Assembly (NCBI GenBank): GCA_030144725.1 | Contig: JASKMD010000024.1 | Span: 6,978,953 to 7,042,952 of the forward strand | DNA from: Haematococcus lacustris | Lineage: Eukaryota > Chlorophyta > Chlorophyceae > Chlamydomonadales > Haematococcaceae | DNA length: 64,000 nucleotides | Direction of reading: 5' to 3' | In this document: positions 44,186-54,200 of the stretch, one piece after another | How positions within the stretch are numbered: position 1 is the first letter of the stretch | Layout of the letters: each line of letters begins with the position of its first letter | Program-made: the position numbers and the translations under genes | Notes under the pieces: generated by a model | What the model was told of the DNA's origin: nothing | Database searches by the model: none | Seen by the model: only the letters and a program-made list of their open reading frames with translations

Positions 44186-44348
44186 TGAACGCCACGGGCC
44201 GCCCAGCCTCAGCCTTTGACTTTTTGGACCTGATTCTTTTTGGGATGGATTCCTTACATCATCAGCTACCAACTGGCCGAATTTCAGCCCATTTGGACAA
44301 AGTCGGCCGAAGCGCAGGGAGAAACGCAGGACCTAAATTGTAGGAGTG
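44186..44348 (-). repeat. Right terminus of unit B
   Basis: GCCACGGGCCGCCCAGCC through TTTCAGCCCATTTGGAC to AAATTGTAGGAGTG at 44,348. The LINE 3' end starts at the very next base. Confidence 0.8.
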
Positions 44349-44521
44349 CTACAACTAACAAGGTTTCCCCATACACGAACCCCAAGCACCCCACCCAAAC
44401 ACAGTGGTCCACACACCCCAAGCAAAGGTCCACACCCCACAAGCAACCCCCTCCCAAAAGCAACGTCAAGACACTCCCCCACATCACCGCCCTCCCCCCT
44501 AACTCTGCACACCTCCCCAGG
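44349..44521 (-). mobile_element. LINE copy 1, 3' UTR end (split from 50,921)
   Basis: It matches in reverse complement the 3' tail of LINE copy 2 at 62,455-62,645 (CCCCAAGCACCCCACCCAAACACAG and onward). The tail continues without loss at 50,921 after the gypsy element. The LINE's 3' end on its own strand is ...GTTAGTTGTAG. Confidence 0.85.
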
Positions 44522-44743
44522 TGTTACGGTGCAAGGCACGAACGCTTCCCATGCCATGTAATGGTAACCCTGCGCTCGCGATCGGTCCAAGAGTGTGACG
44601 ACGACCAATGACCGGTGTCAAACGCTGGGTTCGACTCCCAGGCGGACGTCCTGTGCTAGCACGCGCAGCTCTAACGAATCTCTGCCCTCGTCCGTTGAAT
44701 TGGTCTAGTCACTCCGCGAGAATAGAGAAGTGCCACCGCAACA
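44522..44743 (+). repeat. 5' LTR of the gypsy element
   Basis: 222 bp, starting TG and ending CA. It contains CTGGGTTCGACTCCCAG, a perfect T-arm-like hairpin that matches the Pol III B-box consensus. Confidence 0.95.
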
Positions 44744-44747
44744 GCGG

Positions 44748-44761
44748 TGGTTTCCGACCCT
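44748..44761 (+). other. Probable primer-binding site
   Basis: TGGTTTCCGACCCT, four bases after the 5' LTR, begins with TGG, the complement of a tRNA CCA end. The tRNA was not identified. Confidence 0.5.
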
Positions 44762-44950
44762 CCCCGCTACGCGATTTCTGGAAGGACATCGACATCAGCA
44801 CTACCTGTAGGGACTACATGTCGAACGGGGACGCAATCACCATGGCGGAAGCCGAGCTGGCAGCCCTCGATTTGGGTACGGCCTGCTAGAGCTTTAGCGC
44901 ACTAGGTGTTCGCCTCTCAATAGACTTTACACTGTCTAGTCGTGGTTAGC

Positions 44951-46594
44951 ATGCAGCCTGCAGCCAGTGGGCAAAGGCCCAAGACATTGTTGCCTGCAGT
45001 TATGTCTGCAGCTAAGAGAGCTGAATTGCAGCATGCTTTGAACCAGGCTAATGTCTCTACTAAAGACGTGCTTGCAATGTTGGGTGTACCCTCTGCACGT
45101 GTCTCGTTTGCAGAGGTGCCTAGGTCTCCTAGCGGGGCCGGTCATCGTGCGGAAGGCACTTTGACGAGTTTGTCTCTTGAGGAGCTCCAGCAGGAGCTGC
45201 AGCGCCGACAGGGATCAGCCCGTGTCAGCCCTGCCTCAGCTGTGCCTGTCAGTGCCGCTGCTGTCATTGTGCAAAGTGGTGGCCCTACGCACGCCGGTGG
45301 CCCTAGTGGCACGGGTGGTAGTGGTTCAGCCCTCGGCAGTGGTGTGGCCAGCTCCCTTGGCAGTGGTGACCGTGTCGGGTCGGGCGACCCGAGCGGGGGC
45401 AGTGGTCCCGGGGGCAGTGGCCCCAGCGGGTTCGGCGGGCATGGAGGCCCTGGGGGTCCTGGTGGCCCTAGTGGTCCTGGCGGTCCCAGTGGTCCTGGAG
45501 GGCCTGGAGGTCCTGGTGGGCCAGGCGGGCCAGGCGGCCCTGGTGGCCCGGGGGGCCCTGGCGGCCCGGATGGAGGAGCCGGGGGTGGCAACGGCGTGGA
45601 TGGTGCTGCCCGCGGGGCTCAACCACAGGTGAGCAGCTTTAGGGCTGTGATGCCATCTCCTAAAGAGTGGAGTGTGAATGATACTGAGAAAGGACGTAAC
45701 GCAAAGCTGTTCATGCTTGAAGTGCACCGTTGGGCTAAGGCAGCCAACTTGCCGCTGTGTGATGCTGTGCTGATGCACGTGGCTGAACCCATCAAAGAGG
45801 CTATGTATGCCGTGCTTGAGCAGGTGGGAGTGGAGAGTGACCAGATGCCAAATGCAGAGACCCAAGCGCTCTTTGAGGAGCTGGTGGGTGTTAACACAGT
45901 GCAAGTCACACATGATGCAACCCGGCGGCTCATCAACAAAGAGTGTGTGCAGGGAGAGCAGTCAGTTGCACAGTACATTGTGGTGTTCCGGTTGTTGGCG
46001 CAGAAGGTGCCATCACTCCCTCCTCTGGCCTTATGTGAACTGTATGTGCAAGGGCTGAATCATGACATGCGACGTGAATGTGCTGTCATGACTAACGGGC
46101 AGCCATGGACGGACCTGAATGACCTGATGCTGTTTGCTGTGGGCAGACAGAAGTCCAAGCAGGCAGGCCAGCTCACCAATGCACCTGGTTTGGTAGCGGT
46201 AGCACGGGCTGTGCGCGGTCGTGGCCGTGCCAAGAATGGTGGTGTGGATGACCGATCGCAGATCCAAGTGATGCGGAAGCATGTGGCAAGGAACATCCAC
46301 GCTGTGTATGGCACGTCGCTGGGGACAGCAGGCCGTGGAGCTGGCCCTAGCAGTGGCCACAGGGGTGGCCGCGGTGGTGGTCGCCACGGAAGCAGCGGAC
46401 GTGACCACAACGGCAACGGCAAGCGTCCGGCTGGCCATCAGGGCGGCAGGGACGCCAAGGGCCCAGTCAAGTGCTACAACTGCAACGGGCTGGGGCATAT
46501 TGCCCGTGACTGCCCATCACCACCACAGCAGGGTGGAGCAGGAGGGTCAGGAGGCGCTGGAGCTGGCGGCAGCGGGGTGCGAGCTAATGCCTAG
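44951..46594 (+). CDS. gag: Gag polyprotein of the gypsy chromovirus
   Basis: ATG at 44,951 begins MQPAASG; an upstream in-frame GTG is less likely to be used. An N-terminal helical region is followed by a collagen-like Gly-Pro-Gly stretch (45,400-45,600), the capsid-like retrotransposon Gag core (45,640-46,170), a basic Arg/Gly-rich segment and one CCHC zinc knuckle (CYNCNGLGHIARDC near 46,472-46,513) that binds RNA. It ends with TAG at 46,592. Pol follows in the same frame with no further stop. The collagen-like insert is unusual for Gag. Confidence 0.9.
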   Translation: MQPAASGQRPKTLLPAVMSAAKRAELQHALNQANVSTKDVLAMLGVPSARVSFAEVPRSPSGAGHRAEGTLTSLSLEELQQELQRRQGSARVSPASAVPVSAAAVIVQSGGPTHAGGPSGTGGSGSALGSGVASSLGSGDRVGSGDPSGGSGPGGSGPSGFGGHGGPGGPGGPSGPGGPSGPGGPGGPGGPGGPGGPGGPGGPGGPDGGAGGGNGVDGAARGAQPQVSSFRAVMPSPKEWSVNDTEKGRNAKLFMLEVHRWAKAANLPLCDAVLMHVAEPIKEAMYAVLEQVGVESDQMPNAETQALFEELVGVNTVQVTHDATRRLINKECVQGEQSVAQYIVVFRLLAQKVPSLPPLALCELYVQGLNHDMRRECAVMTNGQPWTDLNDLMLFAVGRQKSKQAGQLTNAPGLVAVARAVRGRGRAKNGGVDDRSQIQVMRKHVARNIHAVYGTSLGTAGRGAGPSSGHRGGRGGGRHGSSGRDHNGNGKRPAGHQGGRDAKGPVKCYNCNGLGHIARDCPSPPQQGGAGGSGGAGAGGSGVRANA

Positions 46595-46606
46595 GAAGTT
46601 GCCCTG

Positions 46607-49600
46607 ATGTGTGGAGTGCACCCACCCCAGGGTAGAGACGATGGGTTCATGGCTACGTGTGACAATAGCCAAATGAATGACTGTAAGATGCCCATGCTGT
46701 TCTCTTGTGCACAACCAGCCGCCCCCGCCCGACCGACCGATCTTCCTTTTGTGTATGAAGGCAGCCTCGGTGGAAAGCGGTGCACCGTCATGATTGACAC
46801 AGGAGCATCGTTTAACCTTATCAGCGAAAAGTGGTTGGCCAATGTAAGGAAAACTGACAAGAGTGGCCACCCAAGGAGCAGTGTCCGTGTGTCCATCTCC
46901 CGACTAACCCAGCCAACAGTGGCCCAAGGCATCCAAGGAGAGTTGGTGCACATGAGTGAGGAAGCCACTGGTGCGCTCTCGATGAACAAAGTGAAGACGG
47001 TGCTAATAGCAAAGGTGGTGCCTGCCATGTTGGGAAAGATCGACGTGGTGCTAGGTAAGCCGTGGCAAGAGGCCCATGATGCCAGGCTCATGGTGCGGCA
47101 GGGCTGTTGTGACATGCGTGGTGAGGATGGAAGGCGGCACAAACTGTTCGCCATGCAACCCAGTCATGCCGGTGGAACAGTGGCGGCCTTGGTAGAGGAA
47201 CATCCTGACCCGCCACTGCTGAGCGCGAAGCAAGCAGCCCGAGCCTTAAGGCTGGGATGTATGAGCTGGCTGCTGCTGGTCCAACCAGCAGAGCGAGATG
47301 ACGCGGAAGGGTGGTGCACAGGCTCCCTCTTATCCGTGGTTAGCGGCGCCAGCAGTGCGTCACCTGGCCTAGTCCCCAATGAAGTGATGACAACACTGCT
47401 GAAGAGCCATGCTGAGGTGTTTGAAGAGATCCCAGCAGGGTTGCCGCCAGAGCGGGGTGTGGGGCACACCATCCCGCTTGAGCCTGAAACACAGCCGCAG
47501 TGGGCGCGCATGTATCGCCTAAGCCAACGCGAGCTCGAAGAGATGAAGAAACAAGTGGCTGCGTTGCAAGCTAAAGGCTGGATTGAACCGAGTACGTCGC
47601 CCTGGGGGGCCCCTGTCCTGTTTGTGGAGAAGAAGGACAAGTCCCTTAGAATGTGCATTGACTACAGGGCACTCAACAAACGTACGGTGCGCGACCGCTA
47701 CCCACTGCCGCGTATTGATGACCTGTTGGATCAGGTCCGGGGAAAAAGGGTGTTCAGTTCCCTTGACCTGCAGTCTGGCTACCACCAGATCAGGATCACC
47801 CCCGAAGACGTGCCTAAGACGGCCTTCCTCACGCCTATGGGGCAGTTTCAGTACAAGGTCCTGTGCTTCGGGCTGTGCAACGCCCCTGCAACCTTTCAGA
47901 AAACCATGAACAGGATCTTCGAGCCCCTGATAAAGGCTGGTGCTGTCCTTGTGTACATTGATGACATATTGGTGATGAGTGAGACCCCTGAGGAGCATGT
48001 GCAACACCTGTCTCAAGTCCTGGAGCTGATGAAAACCCACAAGCTGTTTGCCAAGTTGAGCAAGTGTGAGTTTAATCGCCCTGAGCTGAGTTTCCTGGGC
48101 CACATTGTGGGCAGGAATGGAGTGGCTGTGAACCCTGCCAAAGTGAAGGCAGTGGCTGAGTGGCCAGAGCCCCAGAGCCTTAAGGATTTGCAAGCGTTTC
48201 TGGGTCTGGCGAACTTCTTCCGCCGCTTCATAAGAGACTTCAGTTCTGTGGCAGCTCCTTTGACGGACCTGACTAGACAGGATGAGAAAGCACCTAAAGG
48301 GGTACAGCATGATGCACGGGTGCGACGGGCGTTTGTGGAGGATGCTCGGGTGCGAGATGCCTTCCACGCCCTAAAAGCAGCCCTGAGCTCTGCCCCTGTC
48401 TTGGCTCTGCCTGACTTCACCAAGCCCTTCACGGTGTGGACTGATGCTTCCCTACTGGGCACAGGTGGTGTGTTGATGCAAGACGGCCGTGTGGTGGCGT
48501 TCACGAGCAAGAAGCTCACGCCAGCCCAGGTCAGATACACAACAGGCGAGCAAGAGCTCCTGGCCATTGTGAGGGCCTTGCAGGAATGGCGATGCTATCT
48601 AGATGGGGCAGCGGGTGTGACAATCGTAACTGATCATAACCCCCTTGTGTACCTGGCCTCTCAGCAAAACCTATCCCGACGCATGGCGCGGTGGGTTGAG
48701 CTCATGTCAAGGTTCAAATATGAGATCATGCACAAGCCTGGCGCTGTGAATGTAGCTGACCCCATCAGCCGAAGCCCAATGCTCCTGCAACAGGAAACCA
48801 CCAAGGACAGTGACGAGGAAGCTGATATTGTGGGTGCTGTAGTGCTGCGGCCAGAGGGCCTATTGCTTGCAGTGACGCGACAGCAAGCCAGGCAGACTCG
48901 GCAGCCCCCTCCGGCCCAACAGCCACCAGAACAACGTGAGCGATGCTCCGCCCAGCACCCCGGAGAGCGGCCGGCTGTAGCTGAGCGTACCGGTGGACCG
49001 GTGCGTCCTGGTGGGGGGGAAATCCCTCGGCCAACAAGCCCAAGTGCGACACCCGTCGAGCTGGATGAAACAATGCGGGAAAGTGAAGTGCAAGTCGCAA
49101 GGGCTCCAGGCGGCTCGCTGCATGACTTCATCATTGAGGGCTACAGCTGCGACCCCTTGTTCCAGTCGGGAAAGGTGGAAGGCAGGCTGACACGCAGTGA
49201 GCAAGGCCTATGGTTCATAAGAGACAAGGTGTGGGTACCTCGAAGCCCCTTGGTCAAGCAAGCGGTGCTGGAGCAGTGCCATGATGATGCTTTCGCTGGC
49301 CATGTGGGTATTACCAAAACAAAGAAGCTGGTCTCTCGACATTTCTACTGGCCAGGCTGGGATAAGGATGTGGTGGACTATGTGCGGCAGTGCGACGCAT
49401 GCCAAAGAAACAAACCCAGCTGCTTGCTCAAGGCTGGCAAACTGCAGCCTCTGTGTATCCCAGGGAAACGGTGGGAACATGTGAGCATGGACATGATTGT
49501 GAAGCTGCCAGCCAGTGGCGAGGAGAAGTATGACTCGATCCTGGCGTTTGTCGACCGACTGAGTAAGATGGTGCATCTGGTGCCAACACACGAATCTATC

Positions 49601-50560
49601 AACAGTGAGAAGTTTGCAAGACTATTTAAGAACAATGTGATAAGGCTGCATGGCAAACCCGTCTCCGTGTTGAGTGATCGGGGAGCTATCTTCAACAGTG
49701 AGAATTGGCGTGAGATCTGCCGGTTGCTGGGGGTAAGGATTGCCATGAGCTCAGCCTATCATCCCCAATCCGACGGACAGACTGAAAGGATGAACCGGGT
49801 TGTGGAGGAGATGTTGCGGGCCTACATCAGCCCCGACCAATCTGACTGGGTTGAGCATTTGGACATGGTAGAGTTTGCCATTAACAACTCATGGCAAGAG
49901 TCGGTGCAGAACACACCATTCTTCTTGAACTATGGTGAACACCCCCTGGTTCCTGCTGTTGAGGGGTTGCCTCGCAAAGGGCCGAGGGCCCATGAGTTTG
50001 TGCAAGGCATCATGCAGGCTGTGAAAAACGCAAGAAAGTGCTGGGCTGAAGCGCAACAGAAAATGAAAGCAAGAGAAGATGGTAAAAGAAGAACTGCGAA
50101 GTACGAGCCAGATGCCCTGGTCATGCTGTCCACACAAAACATGAGAAGCAAAAGTGGGGAGGCAGGGGTGCGTAAGCTGAAGCCGCGCTACGTTGGGCCT
50201 TTCAGAGTGGTCAACATGGTGGGAGAGGTGGCTGTCAAGCTGCAGTTGCCACACCAATGGCACATGCACAACGTGTTCCACGTGTCCCTGGTCAAGCCCT
50301 ACATTGGCGATGCTGTACCTAACTTGGTAGCACCGCCTCCAGACAGATGGGAAGACGGACTCCCGGTGTACGAAGTCGAGAAGCTGATGGACCACAAGAT
50401 GACTGCTGGAGTCAAGCCACAACTAGAGTTTCTGGTCAAGTGGGTCGGCTATGACTCCACGCACAACACTTGGGAACCTATGGAGAACTTGGAAGGCAGC
50501 GGTACTTTGGTGCAGGAGTACGCTGCTGCGCGGGGATTGCACATCCCACAGAAGATCTAA
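46607..50560 (+). CDS. pol: Pol polyprotein: protease, RT, RNase H, integrase, chromodomain
   Basis: 1,317 codons without a break. In order: an aspartic protease with DTGAS at residues 64-68, reverse transcriptase (MCIDYRALNKRT, then YIDD near residue 449), RNase H (WTDASLLGTGG near 610), an integrase zinc finger HHCC (HVGITKTKKL...CDACQRNK near 890-935), the catalytic core (LSDRGAIF, SAYHPQSDGQTERMN) and a C-terminal chromodomain (FLVKWVGYDSTHNTWEPMEN near 1,275). The chromodomain marks it as a chromovirus, which target heterochromatin. It is in the same frame as gag, 12 bases after the gag stop, so it may be made by read-through of TAG rather than from its own ATG. Confidence 0.95.
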   Translation: MCGVHPPQGRDDGFMATCDNSQMNDCKMPMLFSCAQPAAPARPTDLPFVYEGSLGGKRCTVMIDTGASFNLISEKWLANVRKTDKSGHPRSSVRVSISRLTQPTVAQGIQGELVHMSEEATGALSMNKVKTVLIAKVVPAMLGKIDVVLGKPWQEAHDARLMVRQGCCDMRGEDGRRHKLFAMQPSHAGGTVAALVEEHPDPPLLSAKQAARALRLGCMSWLLLVQPAERDDAEGWCTGSLLSVVSGASSASPGLVPNEVMTTLLKSHAEVFEEIPAGLPPERGVGHTIPLEPETQPQWARMYRLSQRELEEMKKQVAALQAKGWIEPSTSPWGAPVLFVEKKDKSLRMCIDYRALNKRTVRDRYPLPRIDDLLDQVRGKRVFSSLDLQSGYHQIRITPEDVPKTAFLTPMGQFQYKVLCFGLCNAPATFQKTMNRIFEPLIKAGAVLVYIDDILVMSETPEEHVQHLSQVLELMKTHKLFAKLSKCEFNRPELSFLGHIVGRNGVAVNPAKVKAVAEWPEPQSLKDLQAFLGLANFFRRFIRDFSSVAAPLTDLTRQDEKAPKGVQHDARVRRAFVEDARVRDAFHALKAALSSAPVLALPDFTKPFTVWTDASLLGTGGVLMQDGRVVAFTSKKLTPAQVRYTTGEQELLAIVRALQEWRCYLDGAAGVTIVTDHNPLVYLASQQNLSRRMARWVELMSRFKYEIMHKPGAVNVADPISRSPMLLQQETTKDSDEEADIVGAVVLRPEGLLLAVTRQQARQTRQPPPAQQPPEQRERCSAQHPGERPAVAERTGGPVRPGGGEIPRPTSPSATPVELDETMRESEVQVARAPGGSLHDFIIEGYSCDPLFQSGKVEGRLTRSEQGLWFIRDKVWVPRSPLVKQAVLEQCHDDAFAGHVGITKTKKLVSRHFYWPGWDKDVVDYVRQCDACQRNKPSCLLKAGKLQPLCIPGKRWEHVSMDMIVKLPASGEEKYDSILAFVDRLSKMVHLVPTHESINSEKFARLFKNNVIRLHGKPVSVLSDRGAIFNSENWREICRLLGVRIAMSSAYHPQSDGQTERMNRVVEEMLRAYISPDQSDWVEHLDMVEFAINNSWQESVQNTPFFLNYGEHPLVPAVEGLPRKGPRAHEFVQGIMQAVKNARKCWAEAQQKMKAREDGKRRTAKYEPDALVMLSTQNMRSKSGEAGVRKLKPRYVGPFRVVNMVGEVAVKLQLPHQWHMHNVFHVSLVKPYIGDAVPNLVAPPPDRWEDGLPVYEVEKLMDHKMTAGVKPQLEFLVKWVGYDSTHNTWEPMENLEGSGTLVQEYAAARGLHIPQKI

Positions 50561-50680
50561 AATAGTGGTCATGTATTCTTTGGCACCTAGCGCTAGCGAG
50601 TAGGCGCGAGTGACGGTACACTTGTGTATCTGAGCGGGGCAGACATTGTGTCAACTGAGGACAGTTGGGGCCTGACGCCT

Positions 50681-50693
50681 GGTGGGGGGGAAA
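50681..50693 (+). other. Polypurine tract
   Basis: GGTGGGGGGGAAA ends exactly at the base before the 3' LTR, as required for plus-strand priming. Confidence 0.85.
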
Positions 50694-50915
50694 TGTTACG
50701 GTGCAAGGCACGAACGCTTCCCATGCCATGTAATGGTAACCCTGCGCTCGCGATCGGTCCAAGAGTGTGACGACGACCAATGACCGGTGTCAAACGCTGG
50801 GTTCGACTCCCAGGCGGACGTCCTGTGCTAGCACGCGCAGCTCTAACGAATCTCTGCCCTCGTCCGTTGAATTGGTCTAGTCACTCCGCGAGAATAGAGA
50901 AGTGCCACCGCAACA
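50694..50915 (+). repeat. 3' LTR of the gypsy element
   Basis: It shows no difference from 44,522-44,743 by reading and is followed by the CCAGG target duplication. Confidence 0.95.
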
Positions 50916-51260
50916 CCAGGCCCTCCCCACAGAACTACCCACACGAGCCTAAGCCCCTCCCCTCGACCCGAAACCTAGAACCCTATCCCCAACGTCCAAG
51001 CCAAGACCACCTAAGCCCCCGGTCCCTGACACCCAGACAGCCCCCCGAAGCCTAGCTAACTCCACCCACAGAACTCACTAAGCCCCCACCAGCAACCCTG
51101 CAGCTCAGGCTAGCTCGACGGGGAAGGGGACGGGCCACTGCAAGGAAAGGCGAACAAACAGCTCTCCCGCCCCCTACGCCCTGCCCTCCCCCTGCCTAGG
51201 CCTCCCTGCTGCCCTCTCCTCCTCCACTCCTCCTGCCCCAACCCTCCCCTCTGCCCCCTC

Positions 51261-54200
51261 CTACCCTCCCCTCCGCTCCCTCCTAGGCTGCGTGGCAAAC
51301 CAGCCCCCCGACGCCTCGGGCCACAGCTGGTCGAAGTGGGCAGCGTCCAGCTCCGGGTCCTTGCCCTTGAACCAGGTGGAGGGCACAGCACCGCAGAGGC
51401 CCACCCGGATGTCCCTCCCCACCCGATGCCAGTCACGCTTGACGGCCGTGGTGAGGGTGGAGATGACCTCCTCCACGACCCGCCTCCCCACCTGCGGTGG
51501 CTGCAGGACTGTAGCGGCTCCTGTGCTGCGGAGGCGCCACACTGCGCCCAGGTAGGCCACGCGCAGCCGCAGCCACAGTAGGCTGTCAGGGGGCTGGAAG
51601 GGTGGGCCCTCGCCGCGGGTGGGGCGCCCACTGAGGAGCAGCATGGCGTCGCCCGAGGGGGGGCGGGTGCCTGTGAGGCGGCCGTACACGTCCAGCACCC
51701 ACTCCCAGGCTGGGGCCACGGCGGGGCAGGTCATGAAGGCGTGGGTTAGCGTCTCCAGGTGCCCTGGCTGGCAGAAGCGGCAGGCGGACGAGCCCGGGGC
51801 AGCCGTACCCTTGAGGATGTGGCCCCACAAAGCCCCCACCATGAGGCTGGCGTGAAGCACCCGCCAGGCCACGATGACATGCTCCCGGCGGAGGGTGGGG
51901 TCTAGCAGCTCCTTCCACACCTTCGCACACGGCTGGCCCGCCTGAACACCCACAGCCAGCTGGTCCACCGTGTCGGCCCGCGGGGCGGGCTGAGCAACTG
52001 GCTGCCTGCCCCCACGCCGCTGGTGGGCCTCCAGCTGCCGCTCAGCCCGCTGGGCCGCCCTCAGCTGCGGCGAGGGTCGCTGGTGCGCCCTGGCGGAGGT
52101 GTCCAGCCAGCGAGGCGGCTGGCTGCCCTGCACCTCCTCGGGGAGCCGCTCCTCCGCATCCCTGCCCTGCTGTTCCCGCTCCCCCGCTGCCCCCTGGTCT
52201 GCCACCTGCTGCGCGCTAGCCTCCCACTTGAGCTCTAGCTCCCTCAAGGCTCCATCAGCCACCGCTGCCACCTCCGGTTCACCCGCTGCCCGGGGGGGGC
52301 GCACACCCCACAGCGCAGGCCACAGGCCCCCATTGGGTGGGTACAGGGGGTCGGCACTGACGCGCTGGAGCTGGTGGAGGCGCACCCTGGCATGCTTGAC
52401 CGAGAAGTCCAGCAGGGTGATGGTGCCCATGCCCCACACCTGAGGGTCCAGCTGCAGGTGAGCCCAGGGGCCCAAGAGCCACTCCTCCTTAGGCCAGGTG
52501 CCAGGCCCCTCGTCAGTTGGGCCGACAGCAAGGCCTCCCGCCCCGCCCCCTGCTCCCCTACGCCCTCCACCTCCTCCACGCCCTCCCCCCCTGCCCCCGC
52601 CCCGCCCCCTTGCCCGCCCCCCTCCCCTGCCTGCCCCCCTGGCCCCTCCTAGCTCCTGCCCTTGAGCCTGCTGCTGCGCCACTTGACGCTGGGCGGGTAG
52701 AGGTCGGAGGTGGGTGGCTCGCTCCTCCGGGGTCAGCCTGTAGCTGGGCTTGTTGAGCTGGGCCACCGCTGCTGGCTCCCAGGCCGCCCCCTCCTCCGCC
52801 CAGAAAGCCCCTAGGGGACCCTGCCCTGTGGGGTCTAGGGGGTAGAGGCGGCCGTTGGGGCCCACCCAGTGGGAGGGCTGGAGCATGGGGGTGCGTCGCA
52901 TCACAAAACCCACCCCTGGACCAACCCTCAGGCACTCCCACTCCGGCCGTGGAGGCTGCAGGCGGTCCACCATGCCCTGCCAGGGCTCGGGGAGGCAAGC
53001 CCTGACCAGATCCGCAGCCCAGCGGGCCTCCCCCTCCAGCTGGTGGTTGTGGAGGGCCTCCCTCACGTGGCGGACGTGGGTCCAACCCTGCTCAGCTGCT
53101 GCCTCCCTAGCTGCTGGGTTCATGCGGACTTGCGCGTTGTACCACAGCGGCTCCGCCAGCACCGAGAAGAAGGACTGGCTAGCGGGGGGCACCGCACGGA
53201 ACAGCTTGAGCTCAGCCAGGGCCGCCACGTGAGCTTGCAGCCGTGAGCTGATGCCTCGCGAGGGGGGGGCGGTGGGGTCGGTGATGACCCACGTGCTGAG
53301 GCCGTGGGAGGGGTCTGCCAGCAGGCTGTGGGTCAGAGGCTGCCAGGGACGAACCCTGGGCGACCAGAGCTGGGCCAGCATCTTCGCCAGCATGGCCGTG
53401 CTGGTGACCCCCAGGTCGGGAAGCCCCACCCCTCCCTCCCCCCGAGGCATCACGCAGATGGCCTTGCTAGGGTAGAGGCGGCTGCTGTTGGGGCTGCGCT
53501 CCTGGGGCAAGTCTGAGGCTGCCACAAAGCGGTTGACAGCCAAGGCCATGGCTTGCGCCAGAGCAGCGGAGGGTTGCACGAAGGCCATCTGGTAGATGGA
53601 CTTGGAGGCCAGGCACTGTTGTGCCACCTGCACCCGCCCCAGGAGGTTGAGGCCTTGGGGCCGCCAAGGGAGGGAGGCTGCCATCATGGCCGCCGCCGCC
53701 CCACCGAAGGCGGCCTCGCTGGTGGCAGCGTAGGAGGCCGCCCCAAGAGGGACCCCCAGGTGGCGCACGGGCACCCCCACTCGGACAGCTGGGATGACCA
53801 CCTCCGGCTCCTGCTCCCCACCCTGCTCCCGCCCGCCCTGCTGCTGCCCTTGCCCGCCACCTTCCCCCGGCCCACCCCCTAGCCCCTGCTCGCCCACCTG
53901 CCCCTGCCCGCCCCCTTGCCCCCCATCAACCCCCCATCCTCCCCTCCCCGCCCCCTCGGGGCCCGAGCCCTCCTGGTTACCCGGCCCAGGCTCTGGCTGG
54001 GCGCACGGCAGGGCTGAGCTCTTGCTCGCGCTAAGCGCAGGGCCCCCAGCGGCGCGGAACAGGCCCAGGGCATCCACTACCACCTTCCCGTCTCTGACCC
54101 GATCAAGCACCACGATGGTGAGGTCATCCGCATACTCCTTGGAGGGGAGCGCGGGGGTTAGGGCGGCCCTGTGCATGGCCAGAGGGCTGGAGGGGATGAT

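Larger units (their letters stand above)
39120..44348 (+). repeat. Second copy of the transposase-right end module
   Basis: It aligns with 10,145-15,424. The larger differences are the 72-bp loss in exon 3, the CAG tract and the arrangement of the 12-bp array. Confidence 0.85.
44522..50915 (+). mobile_element. Ty3/gypsy chromovirus, apparently intact
   Basis: Two 222-bp LTRs (TGTTACGG...CGCAACA) are identical by eye. They are flanked by the 5-bp direct repeat CCAGG (44,517-44,521 and 50,916-50,920). There is a primer site at 44,748 beginning TGG, a polypurine tract before the 3' LTR, and gag and pol frames without breaks. Identical LTRs indicate a very recent insertion. The element interrupts the 3' UTR of LINE copy 1. 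Confidence 0.95.

Noticed and set aside
43012..44343. Three frames of 280-390 codons
   Set aside because: Same array artefact in unit B.
44590..44660. tRNA gene in the LTR
   Set aside because: Only the T-arm is present; no matching acceptor, D or anticodon arms could be folded.
45142..46498. Antisense frames across gag (Pro/Gly-rich)
   Set aside because: Shadows of the GC-rich gag frame with no domain.
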